Positions 9,604-19,057 of a stretch of DNA of 64,000 nt are shown here, one piece after another. The notes beneath the pieces are model-generated. The model was not told where the DNA came from. It saw only the letters and a list, made by a program, of their open reading frames with translations, and did not search any database. The translations under genes and the position numbers were made by a program. The DNA is from Litoribacterium kuwaitense (GTDB lineage: Bacteria > Bacillota > Bacilli > Bacillales > DSM-28697). How positions within the stretch are numbered: position 1 is the stretch's first letter; every line of letters begins with the position of its first letter. The stretch covers positions 1-64,000 of the forward strand of contig NZ_JAALFC010000011.1 of the NCBI RefSeq assembly GCF_011058155.1, given 5' to 3'.

Positions 9604-10494
9604 TTAGACTTTTAAGAAGCGCCGGATGGAAATCATACTTCCAAATCCTCCAATAACGACCCCAATTCCGACAAGGATAAAAGATAAGCGCATGATACTA
9701 CTTTGATAATCCGGGGTAACAATCAGACTTTGACCAGATAACAGATCAATAATGTAGTAAAAGGCAAGGGCTAAAATGGTAATAGGTACGATCGCGCCCA
9801 ATATCCCTAAAAATAAGCCTTCCAAAAAAAACGGCCAGCGTATGTATGAATTTGTTGCCCCAACGAGCTTCATAATTTCAATTTCTCTTCGCCTAGAAAA
9901 AATCGTAATCTTAATTGTATTGGAAATAAGAAACATCGCTGTGAAAATTAAACCGACGATTAAAGCAATGCCTACATATCTCGCGTAGTCCATAAATTGA
10001 AACAATTGCCCTACTGTTTCATCTTGGTAGACGGTTAAAAATACGTGATCAAACGACTCAATGGCCTCTTGAATATGTTCTATATCTCGTGGAAACAGCG
10101 GATACACAATGAACACATCGTTTAGAGGATTTTCCCCCATCTCTTTCATTGCTGCATATGCCTGTCCTTGTTCGCCGTAGCCTTCGATAATTTTTTCAAG
10201 CTCTTCTTCCTTAGTGGAATACTCCACCTTTGCTACTTTTCCTAAGTTCTCAATCTTATTCCCTAAAGCGCTCTGTTCTTCTTCAGTCGTATCTGTATCG
10301 ATGAGAACTTGCAGCGTGACGTCACTTTCGACAGCATTTGCCGTAGTATTTAATACTGAAACAAGCAATAAAAATGACCCTACGAGCAAAAGTGTCACAG
10401 TGACCGCGGAAATAGAGGCAAACGTCATCCATCCGTTGCGACCGAGGTTTTTTACCCCCTCTTTCATTTGTTTTGCAAATGTTCTAGCTTTCAT
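9604..10494 (-). CDS. ftsX: Cell-division ABC transporter permease FtsX
   Basis: This 296-residue FtsX has the standard topology: one membrane segment near residues 22-46, an extracellular domain of about 120 residues, then three membrane segments (about 170-195, 220-245, 265-290). The extracellular loop would contact the hydrolase encoded next. The start overlaps the end of ftsE by 11 bases, so the pair is translationally coupled. Confidence 0.95.
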   Translation of the reverse strand: MKARTFAKQMKEGVKNLGRNGWMTFASISAVTVTLLLVGSFLLLVSVLNTTANAVESDVTLQVLIDTDTTEEEQSALGNKIENLGKVAKVEYSTKEEELEKIIEGYGEQGQAYAAMKEMGENPLNDVFIVYPLFPRDIEHIQEAIESFDHVFLTVYQDETVGQLFQFMDYARYVGIALIVGLIFTAMFLISNTIKITIFSRRREIEIMKLVGATNSYIRWPFFLEGLFLGILGAIVPITILALAFYYIIDLLSGQSLIVTPDYQSSIMRLSFILVGIGVVIGGFGSMISIRRFLKV

Positions 10495-11170
10495 AGCCGT
10501 ATGCTCCCCTTAGTTCGTCTCTCGCTATACGGCCGTTCTCAATAGCAATCACGCGTTTTTTGACGGTGTTCACGATTTCTTTATTGTGTGTAGCCATGAT
10601 CACCGTTGTCCCACGATCATTAATCTCTTCTAAAATGTCCATGATGCTCCATGATGTCGCAGGATCCAGATTGCCGGTCGGCTCATCTGCTACAACTACC
10701 TTTGGTCTATTCACAATCGAACGCGCAATTGAGACACGTTGTTGCTCGCCACCTGACAACTCGTGTGGTAGAAAGCGCGCCTTATGCTTCAGCCTCACGA
10801 GATCAAGTACATCCATCACTTTACGTTTGACTAGCTTCGGGTGCTCTTCGGTCACTTCCAACGCAAACGCTACATTTTCATAGACTGTAAGCGTTGGCAA
10901 GAGTTTGAAGTCCTGAAAAATAACCCCGATATTTCTTCGCAACTGTGGGATGTGTCGATTTTTCAGTTTTGTTAAGTCAACTTGATTAATTTCGATCGTT
11001 CCTTTTGATGGTTTCTCTTCTCTGTACATCATTTTCATGAACGTCGATTTTCCTGCTCCGCTCGGTCCGACAATATAAACAAACTCTCCTGGTTGAATAT
11101 CAACCGAAATGTCAGAGAGAGCGACGACCCCATTCGCGTACGTTTTATGTACATCTTTCATCGTAATCAT
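10484..11170 (-). CDS. ftsE: Cell-division ATP-binding protein FtsE
   Basis: This 228-residue ABC ATPase is the partner of FtsX. It shows Walker A GPSGAGKST (about 35-43), the signature LSGGEQQRVSIARS and Walker B VVVADEPTGNLD, with the switch histidine in MATHN. The complex uses ATP to control peptidoglycan hydrolases at the membrane rather than for transport. It is the first gene of the ftsE-ftsX-M23 hydrolase operon. A second ATG four codons in is an alternative start. Confidence 0.96.
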   Translation of the reverse strand: MITMKDVHKTYANGVVALSDISVDIQPGEFVYIVGPSGAGKSTFMKMMYREEKPSKGTIEINQVDLTKLKNRHIPQLRRNIGVIFQDFKLLPTLTVYENVAFALEVTEEHPKLVKRKVMDVLDLVRLKHKARFLPHELSGGEQQRVSIARSIVNRPKVVVADEPTGNLDPATSWSIMDILEEINDRGTTVIMATHNKEIVNTVKKRVIAIENGRIARDELRGAYGYES

Positions 11171-11264
11171 CGTTCATCCCCTGTATATCGCTCTGAAATG
11201 TCTAAAGATGTCTATTCTGCAGATGTCATGTCTGCATCTGTATTCACTTGACTGTACTTGTCTC

Positions 11265-11273
11265 ATTATAACA
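11265..11273 (-). promoter_or_regulatory. Possible extended -10 promoter of ftsEX
   Basis: The minus strand reads TGTTATAAT, an extended -10 (TGn plus TATAAT), about 95 bases upstream of ftsE. No good -35 is present, which fits an extended -10 promoter. The gap 11171-11489 shows no gene. Confidence 0.45.
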
Positions 11274-11328
11274 TTGATTCAGAAAAAATTAATGGCGGAA
11301 TTTGTTACAATTTCATTTCATAGTTTAT

Positions 11329-11354
11329 ATATCGGCTTGATTCGGCAATGTTGA
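11329..11354 (-). promoter_or_regulatory. Sigma-D-like promoter upstream of ftsEX
   Basis: The minus strand reads TCAA, 14 bases, then GCCGATAT. The -10 matches the sigma-D consensus at all eight positions and the -35 at three of four (consensus TAAA). If real, it would tie the FtsEX-M23 hydrolase to the motility and autolysin regulon. Confidence 0.45.
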
Positions 11355-11489
11355 AAGTAAGGTGGCTTTTTCACTTGTGAAGTGAGACTGGAGACTGAGT
11401 TACTGAGTTTTTTTGAATCACTATGTTGCTAACTCATCTAACTTTACTATTTGTACTTACTTTCTAATCAGTTTAGCGGTCTGAGATGT

Positions 11490-11535
11490 AAAAAAGAGTG
11501 CGGACAAAGTCATGCTACACTTCGTCTACACTCTT
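11490..11535 (-). terminator. Terminator after cccB
   Basis: On the minus strand AAGAGTG pairs with CACTCTT, with an inner TAGACGAAG/CTTTGTCCG-like pairing, followed by six T. It lies 28 bases beyond the cccB stop. It resembles the hairpins at 18607 and 34503. Confidence 0.8.
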
Positions 11536-11562
11536 AGGCCGATGCTGCTGCATCGAGTCAGA

Positions 11563-11931
11563 TTATTTTTGTTGAGCTAACCATTCGGAAACAGCGTCAG
11601 CTTCTGCGCCTTCGGCTGCGTTTGGCGGCATGTTTCCTGGACCGGAAGCAATGATATCACGAATTTGGTCGGCATCCATTTTTGAACCGATATTCGTTAA
11701 AGCTGGACCTGCTCCTCCACCAAGGTTGTCACCATGGCAAGAGGCACATGCTTGCGCATACACTTCTTCACCTACTGCAACGGATTCGCCTGACGTATCT
11801 GCTTCTTCATCGCCGCCAGCATCTTCTTCTTCAGTCGCAGGCTCTTCTGCAGGTGCTTCTTCACCGCCGCCTCCACATGCTGCCAAGACGAGCGTCGTCC
11901 CAAACAATAATGCCATTAATTGCTTCTTCAT
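11563..11931 (-). CDS. cccB: Cytochrome c-551, membrane lipoprotein
   Basis: This small c-type cytochrome carries electrons at the outer face of the membrane. The chosen start gives 122 residues beginning MKKQLMALLFG. The signal ends in a lipobox LVLAAC, so the mature protein is lipid-anchored. After a Glu/Ala/Gly-rich linker come the haem-binding CASCH and a distal methionine in GNMPPN. The longer upstream frame is rejected because AAAGGGGAT sits directly before this ATG. The location beside yvjA and prfB matches B. subtilis. Confidence 0.93.
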   Translation of the reverse strand: MKKQLMALLFGTTLVLAACGGGGEEAPAEEPATEEEDAGGDEEADTSGESVAVGEEVYAQACASCHGDNLGGGAGPALTNIGSKMDADQIRDIIASGPGNMPPNAAEGAEADAVSEWLAQQK

Positions 11932-11995
11932 TTCCAAATCCCCTTTACATTGTCTTACTGCCATGAAAAAAATGGCTACATATAGTATAACCAAT

Positions 11996-12826
11996 TTACG
12001 CCTGAATGAAACCCTGTCCATGTACTTCACTCGTATCCAAAATGACGATAAACGCTGATGGGTCTTCGCGTTTGACCGTTTGTTTCAACTTTGTGAACTC
12101 TTGCTGATGGACAACGGTCATTAATACCGTACGCTCTTCAGTCGTAAATCCTCCATACCCTGTCAAACGTGTAATTCCCCGATCAACCTCTTCCAAAATG
12201 GCTTTCATCACTTCTTTCTCCTTGCTCGTAATGATGATTGCTGTTTTTGATACGTGCGCCCCAAGCTGGACGAGATTAATTGCTTTTGCTGTACAATATA
12301 GGCCGATTAAAGCATAAAGCGCACGTTCAAGTCCAAAAGAAAAAGCGGCTGTTATCACAATTAAACCGTCAATGATGGCGACGGCTTTCCCAAGAGACAT
12401 ACCAAAAAAACGATGCACAATCTGAGCCACAAGATCCGTCCCTCCTGTAGAGCCGCCTCCTCGAAAAACCATTCCAAGTCCACTACCGACACCAAGTCCT
12501 CCGAAAAGTCCACCAAGCAACGGATCAAGCGTTGAAGGTGGCCAATCCTTTGAAAGATACACAAAGAACGGCAAGAGAATGGTACCAATAAAGGTTTTCA
12601 CTCCAAATAGCCGCCCGAGCAAAACGACGCCTAAGATGAATAACGGAATATTGATGGCCCACTGGACGTATGCAGGCTCCCATCCAAACAATTCATATGT
12701 AAGTGTACTGATCCCACTAACCCCGCCGGACGCAATCTGGTTTGGCAACAGAAATAAATTAAATGAAAAGGCAACGACCGCCGCACCAGCTACAATCCAC
12801 ACGTATGGGAGCCATTGTTTTACCAT
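11996..12826 (-). CDS. yvjA: YitT-family membrane protein with DUF2179 domain
   Basis: This 276-residue protein has five to six predicted membrane segments in the first 170 residues. Then comes a cytosolic DUF2179 domain (about 220-276, ending FIVILDTSEVHGQGF). Glycine-rich GGVSGIS and FRGGGSTGGTD are YitT-family signatures. Function is not established; related proteins have been proposed as transporters. The neighbours prfB and cccB match those of B. subtilis yvjA, hence the symbol. Confidence 0.85.
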   Translation of the reverse strand: MVKQWLPYVWIVAGAAVVAFSFNLFLLPNQIASGGVSGISTLTYELFGWEPAYVQWAINIPLFILGVVLLGRLFGVKTFIGTILLPFFVYLSKDWPPSTLDPLLGGLFGGLGVGSGLGMVFRGGGSTGGTDLVAQIVHRFFGMSLGKAVAIIDGLIVITAAFSFGLERALYALIGLYCTAKAINLVQLGAHVSKTAIIITSKEKEVMKAILEEVDRGITRLTGYGGFTTEERTVLMTVVHQQEFTKLKQTVKREDPSAFIVILDTSEVHGQGFIQA

Positions 12827-12927
12827 ACCTTTTCCTCCCTTATGGTTAAGTTAACCTGAATAGATGACTTCCATGCTGTCAACTTTAGGTTTCTTTAATA
12901 CGTTACTAAGACGAACCCTCTATAAAC

Positions 12928-12960
12928 GAAAAAAGACTGACTCCTCGGAGTCAGTTTTTT
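12928..12960. terminator. Bidirectional terminator after prfB
   Basis: CTGACTCC and GGAGTCAG form a perfect stem with A and T runs on both sides. It begins eight bases past the prfB stop and works on the minus strand; it can also act on the plus strand. Confidence 0.88.
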
Positions 12961-12968
12961 CCACAAAT

Positions 12969-14073
12969 TTACACATTAATGCGAGAACGCAAATATGCAT
13001 CTATAAACGAATCAATCTCTCCATCCATGACAGCTTGGACATTGCCATTTTCAACATTTGTTCGATGATCTTTCACCATCGAATAAGGGTGAAAGACATA
13101 TGAGCGGATTTGGCTTCCCCAACCAATCTCCTTTTGCTCGCCACGGATTTCAGCCAATTCTTTTTCCTGTTCTTCAATTTTCAGCTGATACAGCTTTGCT
13201 TGTAGCATTTTCATCGCCCGCTCACGGTTTTTAATCTGTGAGCGCTCTGATTGACATGTCACAACTGTGTTTGTAGGGGTATGTGTAATTCTTACGGCCG
13301 AATCAGTCGTATTGACGTGCTGACCGCCAGCACCGCTTGAGCGATACGTATCAATTTTCAAGTCATCTGGACGAATGTCAATATCGACTTCATCGTTAAA
13401 CTCTGGCATGACTTCACAAGATACAAACGACGTATGGCGGCGACCAGAAGAGTCAAACGGTGAAATACGGACGAGACGGTGCACACCCTTTTCTGCTTTC
13501 AAATAACCATAGCTATTATGTCCTTTAATGAGGAGCGTGACACTTTTAACACCTGCTTCATCGCCTGGCAAGTAGTCGAGTGTTTCGACTTTAAAGCCTT
13601 TTCGCTCCCCCCAGCGGGTATACATTCTTAGGAGCATCGAAGCCCAATCTTGCGACTCTGTCCCGCCTGCACCAGGATGCAATTCTAAAATGGCGTTGTT
13701 TTTGTCATGCGGCTCGCTCAATAAAAGCTCAAGCTCAAATTGATTAAAGTCTTTATTCAACTGCTTTAAATCTTTTTCTAAGTCTGCGCGCAGTTCGTCG
13801 TCATCTTCTTCACGAACAAGCTCATAGGCCACCTGTTGGTCTTCAAATGTTTCTTGCAGGTCGTTAAACCCGCGCACAATCTCTTTTAAACCGTTCACTT
13901 CATTGATGACCTTTTGAGCCTCCTGCTGATCATCCCAAAACGAAGGGGCTGTCATTTCTAGCTCCAATTCAGCAATTCGTTTCTCCTTTGTCTCTAAGTC
14001 AAAGAGACCCCCTAAAATCTTGAAGGCGTGCTTCAAGTTTTTCCAACAACTGCTTCATTTCTGTTATGTCCAT
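12969..14073 (-). CDS. prfB: Peptide chain release factor 2, with programmed +1 frameshift
   Basis: RF2 releases peptides at UGA and UAA codons. The first frame starts at ATG 14073 (AAAGGTGG upstream), encodes 24 residues ([10 protein letters not shown]...DFRGSL) and stops at UGA (13999-14001). The main frame begins one base on with DLETKEKRI and runs to 12969. It contains [10 protein letters not shown]-type recognition residues and the catalytic GGQ in GAGGQHVN. The recoding is the conserved autoregulation of RF2: low RF2 makes the ribosome slip past the UGA. The leaderless long frame annotated from 14036 is not the natural N-terminus. Confidence 0.97.
13999..14013 (-). promoter_or_regulatory. 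RF2 programmed +1 frameshift site
   Basis: The coding strand reads AGGGGGTCTCTTTGAC. The SD-like AGGGGG lies three bases before the slippery CTT, followed by the UGA stop and C. This is the classic bacterial prfB frameshift signal. Confidence 0.96.
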
Positions 14074-14087
14074 ACAACTTTCCACCT

Positions 14088-16619
14088 TTACTTTTTGCGA
14101 TTAACCTTGCGCCCCACAGCAATGTTTATATTTTTACCGCTACCACATGGGCATGGGTCATTCCTGCCGACGCGAAGCTCTTTTTTCAATGGCTTTTTCT
14201 TAGCCTCTGTCCCTTCACCCTCTTTTGGATGAACGGCCGACTGAGCTTCAACAACTTGTTCTCTTTCTAAATTTCGTTGAATTTGGGCTTTCATAATATA
14301 TTTGCTGACATCTTCCTCAATCGAAGCAACCATCGTCTCAAACATTTGAAAGCCTTCCATTTGATACTCACGTAACGGATCGTTCTGCCCGTAAGCTCTT
14401 AAATGAATCCCCTGTCTTAACTGATCCATTGCATCGATATGATCCATCCACTTTTGGTCAACAGTACGAAGGAGAATGACCTTTTCAAATTCCCTCATTT
14501 GTTCTGGTTCAATAAGCTCTTGTTTTTCTGCTAGTCGCTTCTCTACTTCAGCCATCAGCTTCTCGACCATTTCATCAGGCTCTATTCCCGCAAAATCTTT
14601 ATCGGTAAACGCGCCGTCTTCGAAAAAGTTGGCGTTGACATAATCGGCAATCGCTTGGAGATTCCATTCTTCTTCAATGTCTGAGCCCGTCTGCGCCTCA
14701 ACCGCTCGTTCAAGAGTAGAACGAATCATTCGGGTCACAATTTCTGCGAGGTTTTCTGAAGTTAACACTTCATCACGCTGCTTATAGATGACATCTCTTT
14801 GCTGGCGAAGCACATCATCATATTGCAAGATTTGTTTCCGGGCATCAAAGTTGTTGCCTTCGACTCGTTTTTGTGCAGACTCCACGGCACGACTGACGAG
14901 TTTACTTTCAATCGGCTGCTCATCATCCATCCCAAGCCGTTCCATCATATTACGCATATTATCAGAGCCGAATCGACGCATTAACTCGTCTTCCATAGAT
15001 AAGTAAAAGCGCGTTTCCCCTGGGTCACCTTGACGACCAGAACGTCCTCTCAGCTGGTTGTCAATCCGACGACTTTCGTGACGTTCAGTACCGATAACAG
15101 CCAATCCGCCTAGCCCAGACACACCCTCACCAAGCTTAATGTCTGTCCCACGACCGGCCATATTGGTTGCGATTGTGACGGCTCCGCGCTCACCCGCATT
15201 TTCAATGATTTCCGCTTCACGTCCATGATTTTTTGCATTCAGCACATGATGTGGCACGCCTTTTTTCTTTAAAAGCTTGGAAATAATTTCTGACGTTTCA
15301 ATCGCAACTGTACCGACAAGAATGGGTTGTCCATTTTTATGCTTTTCTGCGATGTCCTCGACGATCGCACGGTACTTGCCTTCAACCGTTTTATAAACAG
15401 CGTCTGGATAATCCTTTCTAACGACTTCACGGTTTGTTGGAATGACGGTCACGTTCATGTTATAGATGTTACGAAACTCTTCTTCTTCTGTTTTTGCTGT
15501 TCCAGTCATCCCTGATAGCTTTTTATACATTCTAAAATAGTTTTGGAAGGTAATTGTTGCGAGCGTCATGCTTTCGTTCTGGATATCGAGTCCTTCCTTC
15601 GCCTCGATCGCTTGGTGAAGACCGTCGCTATATCGACGCCCTTTCATTAAACGGCCAGTAAACTGGTCAACAATGACAACTTCTCCTTCTTGGACAACAT
15701 AGTCGGTATCACGATGCATACTTACGTGTGCACGCAATGCCTGATTGATGTGGTGGAAAAGTAATGCATTCGATATATCAAATAAATTCTCAATGTGGAA
15801 TGTTTGTTCTGCCTTGTTGATTCCTTCTTCAGTCAGCTGAACACCTTTTGTTTTAACATCATACGTATAGTCTTCTTCGTGTTTTAACCGCGACACAAAC
15901 ATATTCGCCTGAAGATAGAGTGTCGCCGACTTACGTGCAGAGCCAGAAATAATTAATGGCGTCCTTGCCTCATCAATTAAAATAGAGTCTACCTCATCAA
16001 TGATGGCATAGTTAAGAGGCCGCTGAACTTTTTCATGTGGATACAACACCATGTTATCGCGCAAGTAGTCAAATCCGTACTCATTGTTTGTCCCGTAAGT
16101 GATGTCCGCTGCGTACGCTTCTCTTTTCTCTTCTTTCGTCAAACCGTTGCCATTTAAACCAACTGTCAGCCCTAAAAAGTCAAACAGTTGTCCCATCTGC
16201 TCCGCATCACGCTGGGCCAAATATTCGTTGACTGTAACGATATGGACACCTTCACCTGGAAGCGCATTTAAATAGGCAGGCATCGTCGCGGACAAGGTTT
16301 TCCCTTCACCCGTTTTCATCTCAGCAATATTTCCTTCATGGAGCGCAATCGCACCCATGATCTGGACAGGGTACGGCGTTAAACCTAAGACACGAGTTGA
16401 AGCCTCGCGAACAGTCGCATACGCTTCAGGAAGGATAGCATCAAGGGACTCCCCCTGCTCTATACGCTCCTTTAACACATCTGTCATTTGACGCAATTCC
16501 TCATCCGACTTTTGTTTAAATTCATCGGCTAATGCTTCAACCTTTTCAACGACTTTCTGGTGCTTATTGACCACTCGTTGATTTCCATCGCCAAACACTT
16601 TTTTTAATAAACCTATCAT
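14088..16619 (-). CDS. secA: Preprotein translocase ATPase SecA; C-terminal zinc tail out of frame
   Basis: SecA drives export through SecYEG. From ATG at 16619 (AGAGGAG upstream) it has 843 residues. [11 protein letters not shown] (Walker A), [15 protein letters not shown] (DEAD box) and [14 protein letters not shown] identify it. The C-terminal zinc/SecB-type motif starts normally ([12 protein letters not shown]) but then reads NINIAVGRK instead of the second metal pair. One extra base in the five-base run at 14131-14135 restores KKYKHCC and a stop at 14101. The gene would then be 14101-16619. This is either an assembly error or loss of the zinc site. It is the housekeeping SecA; a SecA2 is encoded at 52830. 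Confidence 0.95.
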   Translation of the reverse strand: MIGLLKKVFGDGNQRVVNKHQKVVEKVEALADEFKQKSDEELRQMTDVLKERIEQGESLDAILPEAYATVREASTRVLGLTPYPVQIMGAIALHEGNIAEMKTGEGKTLSATMPAYLNALPGEGVHIVTVNEYLAQRDAEQMGQLFDFLGLTVGLNGNGLTKEEKREAYAADITYGTNNEYGFDYLRDNMVLYPHEKVQRPLNYAIIDEVDSILIDEARTPLIISGSARKSATLYLQANMFVSRLKHEEDYTYDVKTKGVQLTEEGINKAEQTFHIENLFDISNALLFHHINQALRAHVSMHRDTDYVVQEGEVVIVDQFTGRLMKGRRYSDGLHQAIEAKEGLDIQNESMTLATITFQNYFRMYKKLSGMTGTAKTEEEEFRNIYNMNVTVIPTNREVVRKDYPDAVYKTVEGKYRAIVEDIAEKHKNGQPILVGTVAIETSEIISKLLKKKGVPHHVLNAKNHGREAEIIENAGERGAVTIATNMAGRGTDIKLGEGVSGLGGLAVIGTERHESRRIDNQLRGRSGRQGDPGETRFYLSMEDELMRRFGSDNMRNMMERLGMDDEQPIESKLVSRAVESAQKRVEGNNFDARKQILQYDDVLRQQRDVIYKQRDEVLTSENLAEIVTRMIRSTLERAVEAQTGSDIEEEWNLQAIADYVNANFFEDGAFTDKDFAGIEPDEMVEKLMAEVEKRLAEKQELIEPEQMREFEKVILLRTVDQKWMDHIDAMDQLRQGIHLRAYGQNDPLREYQMEGFQMFETMVASIEEDVSKYIMKAQIQRNLEREQVVEAQSAVHPKEGEGTEAKKKPLKKELRVGRNDPCPCGSGKNINIAVGRKVNRKK

Positions 16620-17116
16620 ATATATACGCTCCTCTACTACATTGCTTGTTGCAAACAGGCTGTTCACTGATCGATCTTTTTCTAACAAACCGACCTTTTG
16701 AGACAATGTAAAGGTTATGTGACCTTGTGTTTACGAAATGCCCTCGTATCGTTCTTGACCGACACCCATTAAATTTTCTGATCTTCTATATATGTAGAAG
16801 CCTAATAGAGCACATCGTTCTCTCTCATGGGCTACTCGTTATTTTAACACTTTCTAGGATGCAGTGCCACTAAGGTCACAATCATTCGCAAAAGATACTT
16901 GGCTGAATGCGCTATGTTTGAAATGTAAGTGCGAGAGAGTGCAAGTCTTTTGCCAAACAGATTGGGTAAATTGTCATTTTCACCCCTCTATAAGTACATG
17001 TGAATTTCTTAACTCATACATTTGTATTCTTGATAAACGGACATTGTCGCTGATATTTCAGTTCATGAATCCGATAGCGACCACAAGTCTTGGTAACATG
17101 CCATCGCAAGAACGAC
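16620..17116. other. Gap between secA and hpf without recognised gene
   Basis: The stretch between the secA start and the hpf terminator holds secA leader sequence. An inverted repeat CTTCTA...TAGAAG lies near 16782-16800. The reading frames here have no ribosome sites or family features. I see no gene. Confidence 0.5.
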
Positions 17117-17159
17117 AAAAAACCTGCTGCCCACACTCAAAATGGTGTGGTCAGCAGGT
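17117..17159 (-). terminator. Strong terminator after hpf
   Basis: On the minus strand CCTGCTGACCACAC pairs with GTGTGGGCAGCAGG with one mismatch and is followed by six T. It lies about 20 bases past the hpf stop. Confidence 0.93.
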
Positions 17160-17177
17160 GCATTTGAATAACAGTCT

Positions 17178-17729
17178 TTAGCTTGGCTCAATTAAGCCGT
17201 ATTTTCCATCTTTTCGCTTATATACGACATTCGTGTTGTTTGTTGTCGCATTCGTAAACACGAAAAATGTATGGCCAAGCATGTTCATTTGCAAAATTGC
17301 TTCTTCAGAATCCATTGGCTTTAAATTAAACCGTTTCGTACGAACAACTTCAAATTGATCTTCTTCTTGTTCAGTTAATAACGTACCATTTTCTTTCTCG
17401 ATTTCAGCAAATACATGCTTAGGAGATCCTTCTTGACGATACTTTCGATTGACACGCGTTTTATGTTTACGGATTTGTCTTTCCAATTTGTCTACAACAA
17501 GGTCAATCGCCGCGTACATATCGGCATGGATTTCTTCCGCGCGGAGCGTTAGACGTGACATTGGAATTGTCACTTCGACATGCTGTTCGTCGTTGTAAAC
17601 TTTTAGTCTTACATTTGCTTCAAAAATGGGCTGTTCAAAATATCTTTGGAGTTTGTTCATTTTCTTTTCGACATAATTTTTTAGTGCATCTGAAACCTCG
17701 ATGTTTTCCCCGCGAATATTGCTTTGCAT
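17178..17729 (-). CDS. hpf: Long-form ribosome hibernation promoting factor
   Basis: HPF binds idle 70S ribosomes and pairs them into inactive 100S dimers under stress or in stationary phase. The 183 residues form the long type. The N-terminal S30AE domain (residues 1-95, MQSNIRGENIEVSDALKNYV) is joined by a linker to the dimerising C-terminal domain (about 125-183, with KRFNLKPMDSEEAILQMNMLGH). AGGAGGGG precedes the ATG. The gene is alone between two hairpins. It corresponds to B. subtilis yvyD/hpf, also next to secA. Confidence 0.96.
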   Translation of the reverse strand: MQSNIRGENIEVSDALKNYVEKKMNKLQRYFEQPIFEANVRLKVYNDEQHVEVTIPMSRLTLRAEEIHADMYAAIDLVVDKLERQIRKHKTRVNRKYRQEGSPKHVFAEIEKENGTLLTEQEEDQFEVVRTKRFNLKPMDSEEAILQMNMLGHTFFVFTNATTNNTNVVYKRKDGKYGLIEPS

Positions 17730-17783
17730 GAATAAACCCCTCCTTGTTTCATCTGTAAGTAGTATGTCTACTACACTTATATA

Positions 17784-17809
17784 ATACCACGCTTCTCACT
17801 TCTGTAAAC
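17784..17809 (-). promoter_or_regulatory. Overlapping sigma-B- and sigma-A-like promoter of hpf
   Basis: The minus strand reads GTTTAC, 14 bases, TGGTAT, close to the sigma-B form GTTTAA-N12-14-GGGTAT. In nearly the same bases TTTACA-N16-TATTAT fits sigma-A. B. subtilis hpf is known to be stress-controlled. The start codon is about 55 bases downstream. The remaining gap (17810-18092) shows no convincing gene. Confidence 0.5.
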
Positions 17810-18092
17810 GCTTGATTCTCATTGAACATCACTTTGTCATAGATTTGTGAAGGTTTGTTGAAAATTACAGGTGAGTTTAATGCTGTAGATCTCATGGAGA
17901 GGAGAAAGGACAGATTTAAGTCACGTTAAAACACATATTTGCTTGCGAGGGTGGTTGGAAGGTTATCATGGGATAGCAACTCATTGTTTCCCTACTTGTT
18001 CCATTGATTACAAAAAAGGAGAGATTGAGCATTTAATCAAAGTCGTCGAACAAAGTTTTTTAAACGCGTCAAAATTGTAATGATACAACAGT

Positions 18093-18533
18093 TCATAACA
18101 AGAAGTGCAGCAAAAACCAAATCGAATCGACTGCAAATTGCTTGCCTCTAGAAAAGGTATAATTTGACCTTGATGATGATGCGTTTAACATGTCGGTCGG
18201 CAGTTCGTTCAGCTCTCTTATAAAGTGTTCCCTAGTGTTTCTTGCTTCTTCAAGTAGTTTTGCTTGGGAAATTCCTGATTTTGCATAATCAGCTGCTTTT
18301 TGGTTCTGTGTATCGAAATCAGGAAACGTCATCCCCTTATCATGTCGTACTGAGAGGAGAACTTCGGATAAGAGGTGATTATCCCAATATATAATATGCG
18401 CAATGATTTCACTGACAGACCATCGATCTTTAGCTACTGGTTTAGCCCATAATGTTTCATCCATATCTTCTAATGTGTTTAACCAAGATGAATATTTCCT
18501 AAATTCATTTATGATGTTTGTTTCTTCGTTCAT
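18093..18533 (-). CDS. DinB/ClbS-like four-helix protein, atypical C-terminus
   Basis: From ATG at 18533 the product is 146 residues beginning MNEETNIINEFRKYSSWL. WSVSEIIAHIIYWDNHLL carries the first metal histidine of the DinB-like fold, and MTFPDFDTQNQKAADYA is typical of this subgroup. The family usually ends with a helix bearing an HDxHH-type metal site. Here the tail reads FAVDSIWFLLHFLL and stops, with no such site in this frame. The gene may be truncated or altered at its 3' end. DinB-fold proteins are often thiol-dependent enzymes; the activity here is unknown. It sits alone between hpf and the cold-shock gene. Confidence 0.65.
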   Translation of the reverse strand: MNEETNIINEFRKYSSWLNTLEDMDETLWAKPVAKDRWSVSEIIAHIIYWDNHLLSEVLLSVRHDKGMTFPDFDTQNQKAADYAKSGISQAKLLEEARNTREHFIRELNELPTDMLNASSSRSNYTFSRGKQFAVDSIWFLLHFLL

Positions 18534-18606
18534 TTTTACTCTTCCATGTCTCCGTGGGCAACGCCCTACACATTTCTTGAAGTGGGAGTCTTCTGTCAGA
18601 AAACGA

Positions 18607-18650
18607 TAAAAAGAGTGCAGAAAACGTCTGGCTAGACTTATTCTACACTC
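18607..18650 (-). terminator. Terminator after the cold-shock gene
   Basis: On the minus strand GAGTGTAGAA pairs with TTCTGCACTC around a loop with an inner GTCT/AGAC pairing, then five T. It lies just downstream of the csp gene and upstream of the DinB-like gene. Confidence 0.75.
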
Positions 18651-18697
18651 CAAGAGACTTGCTTTAACTGTCAGGTCTCTGCAAATTCACAGTTGCT

Positions 18698-18895
18698 TTA
18701 TTTTTTTGTAACATTTTCAGCCTGTGGGCCACGGTTACCTTCTACAATATCAAACTCGACTTCTTGACCTTCGTCAACAGTTTTAAATCCATCTTCTTGA
18801 ATGGCTGAATAATGAATAAAAACGTCATCTCCATCTTCTCTTTCAATAAACCCATAGCCTTTTTCAGCGTTAAACCATTTTACTTTACCTTGCAT
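18698..18895 (-). CDS. Cold-shock protein, CspB/CspD family
   Basis: This 65-residue single CSD-domain protein begins [17 protein letters not shown]. The RNA-binding motifs RNP1 (KGYGFI) and RNP2 (DVFIHYSA) are complete. Such proteins bind single-stranded RNA and DNA and act as RNA chaperones. An extra ATG one codon upstream is a possible start. The gene is monocistronic, with its own strong promoter and terminator. Confidence 0.96.
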   Translation of the reverse strand: MQGKVKWFNAEKGYGFIEREDGDDVFIHYSAIQEDGFKTVDEGQEVEFDIVEGNRGPQAENVTKK

Positions 18896-18937
18896 CATTC
18901 ACATTCCCTTCAAATAGCTTGTTCATCTTTCTACTCT

Positions 18938-18967
18938 ACTATATCAGAAGACGAAAAATATTGTCAA
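18938..18967 (-). promoter_or_regulatory. Sigma-A promoter of the cold-shock gene
   Basis: The minus strand reads TTGACA, 18 bases, TATAGT. The -35 is perfect. The short leader carries the ribosome site AAGGGAATG. Confidence 0.75.
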
Positions 18968-19000
18968 ATATGATTTATTAGAATAATTCGTTTACTTATT

Positions 19001-19057
19001 AAAAAACCGCCAACTTATCGACGGGAATCGAAAAAGGCCCCGTCGACGTTTGCGGTG
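19001..19057 (-). terminator. Terminator at the end of the fliD-fliS-fliT genes
   Basis: On the minus strand an inner perfect stem TCGACGGG/CCCGTCGA lies within an outer ACCGC/GCGGT pairing and is followed by six T. It overlaps the last codons of fliT. Confidence 0.85.

Noticed and set aside
12969-14036. RF2 starting at the in-frame ATG at 14036
   Set aside because: The true N-terminus comes from the short upstream frame through the programmed frameshift.
17887-18080. Plus-strand frame ending in SIDYKKGEIEHLIKVVEQ
   Set aside because: Protein-like composition but no start codon or ribosome site and no family recognised; noted as a possible remnant only.
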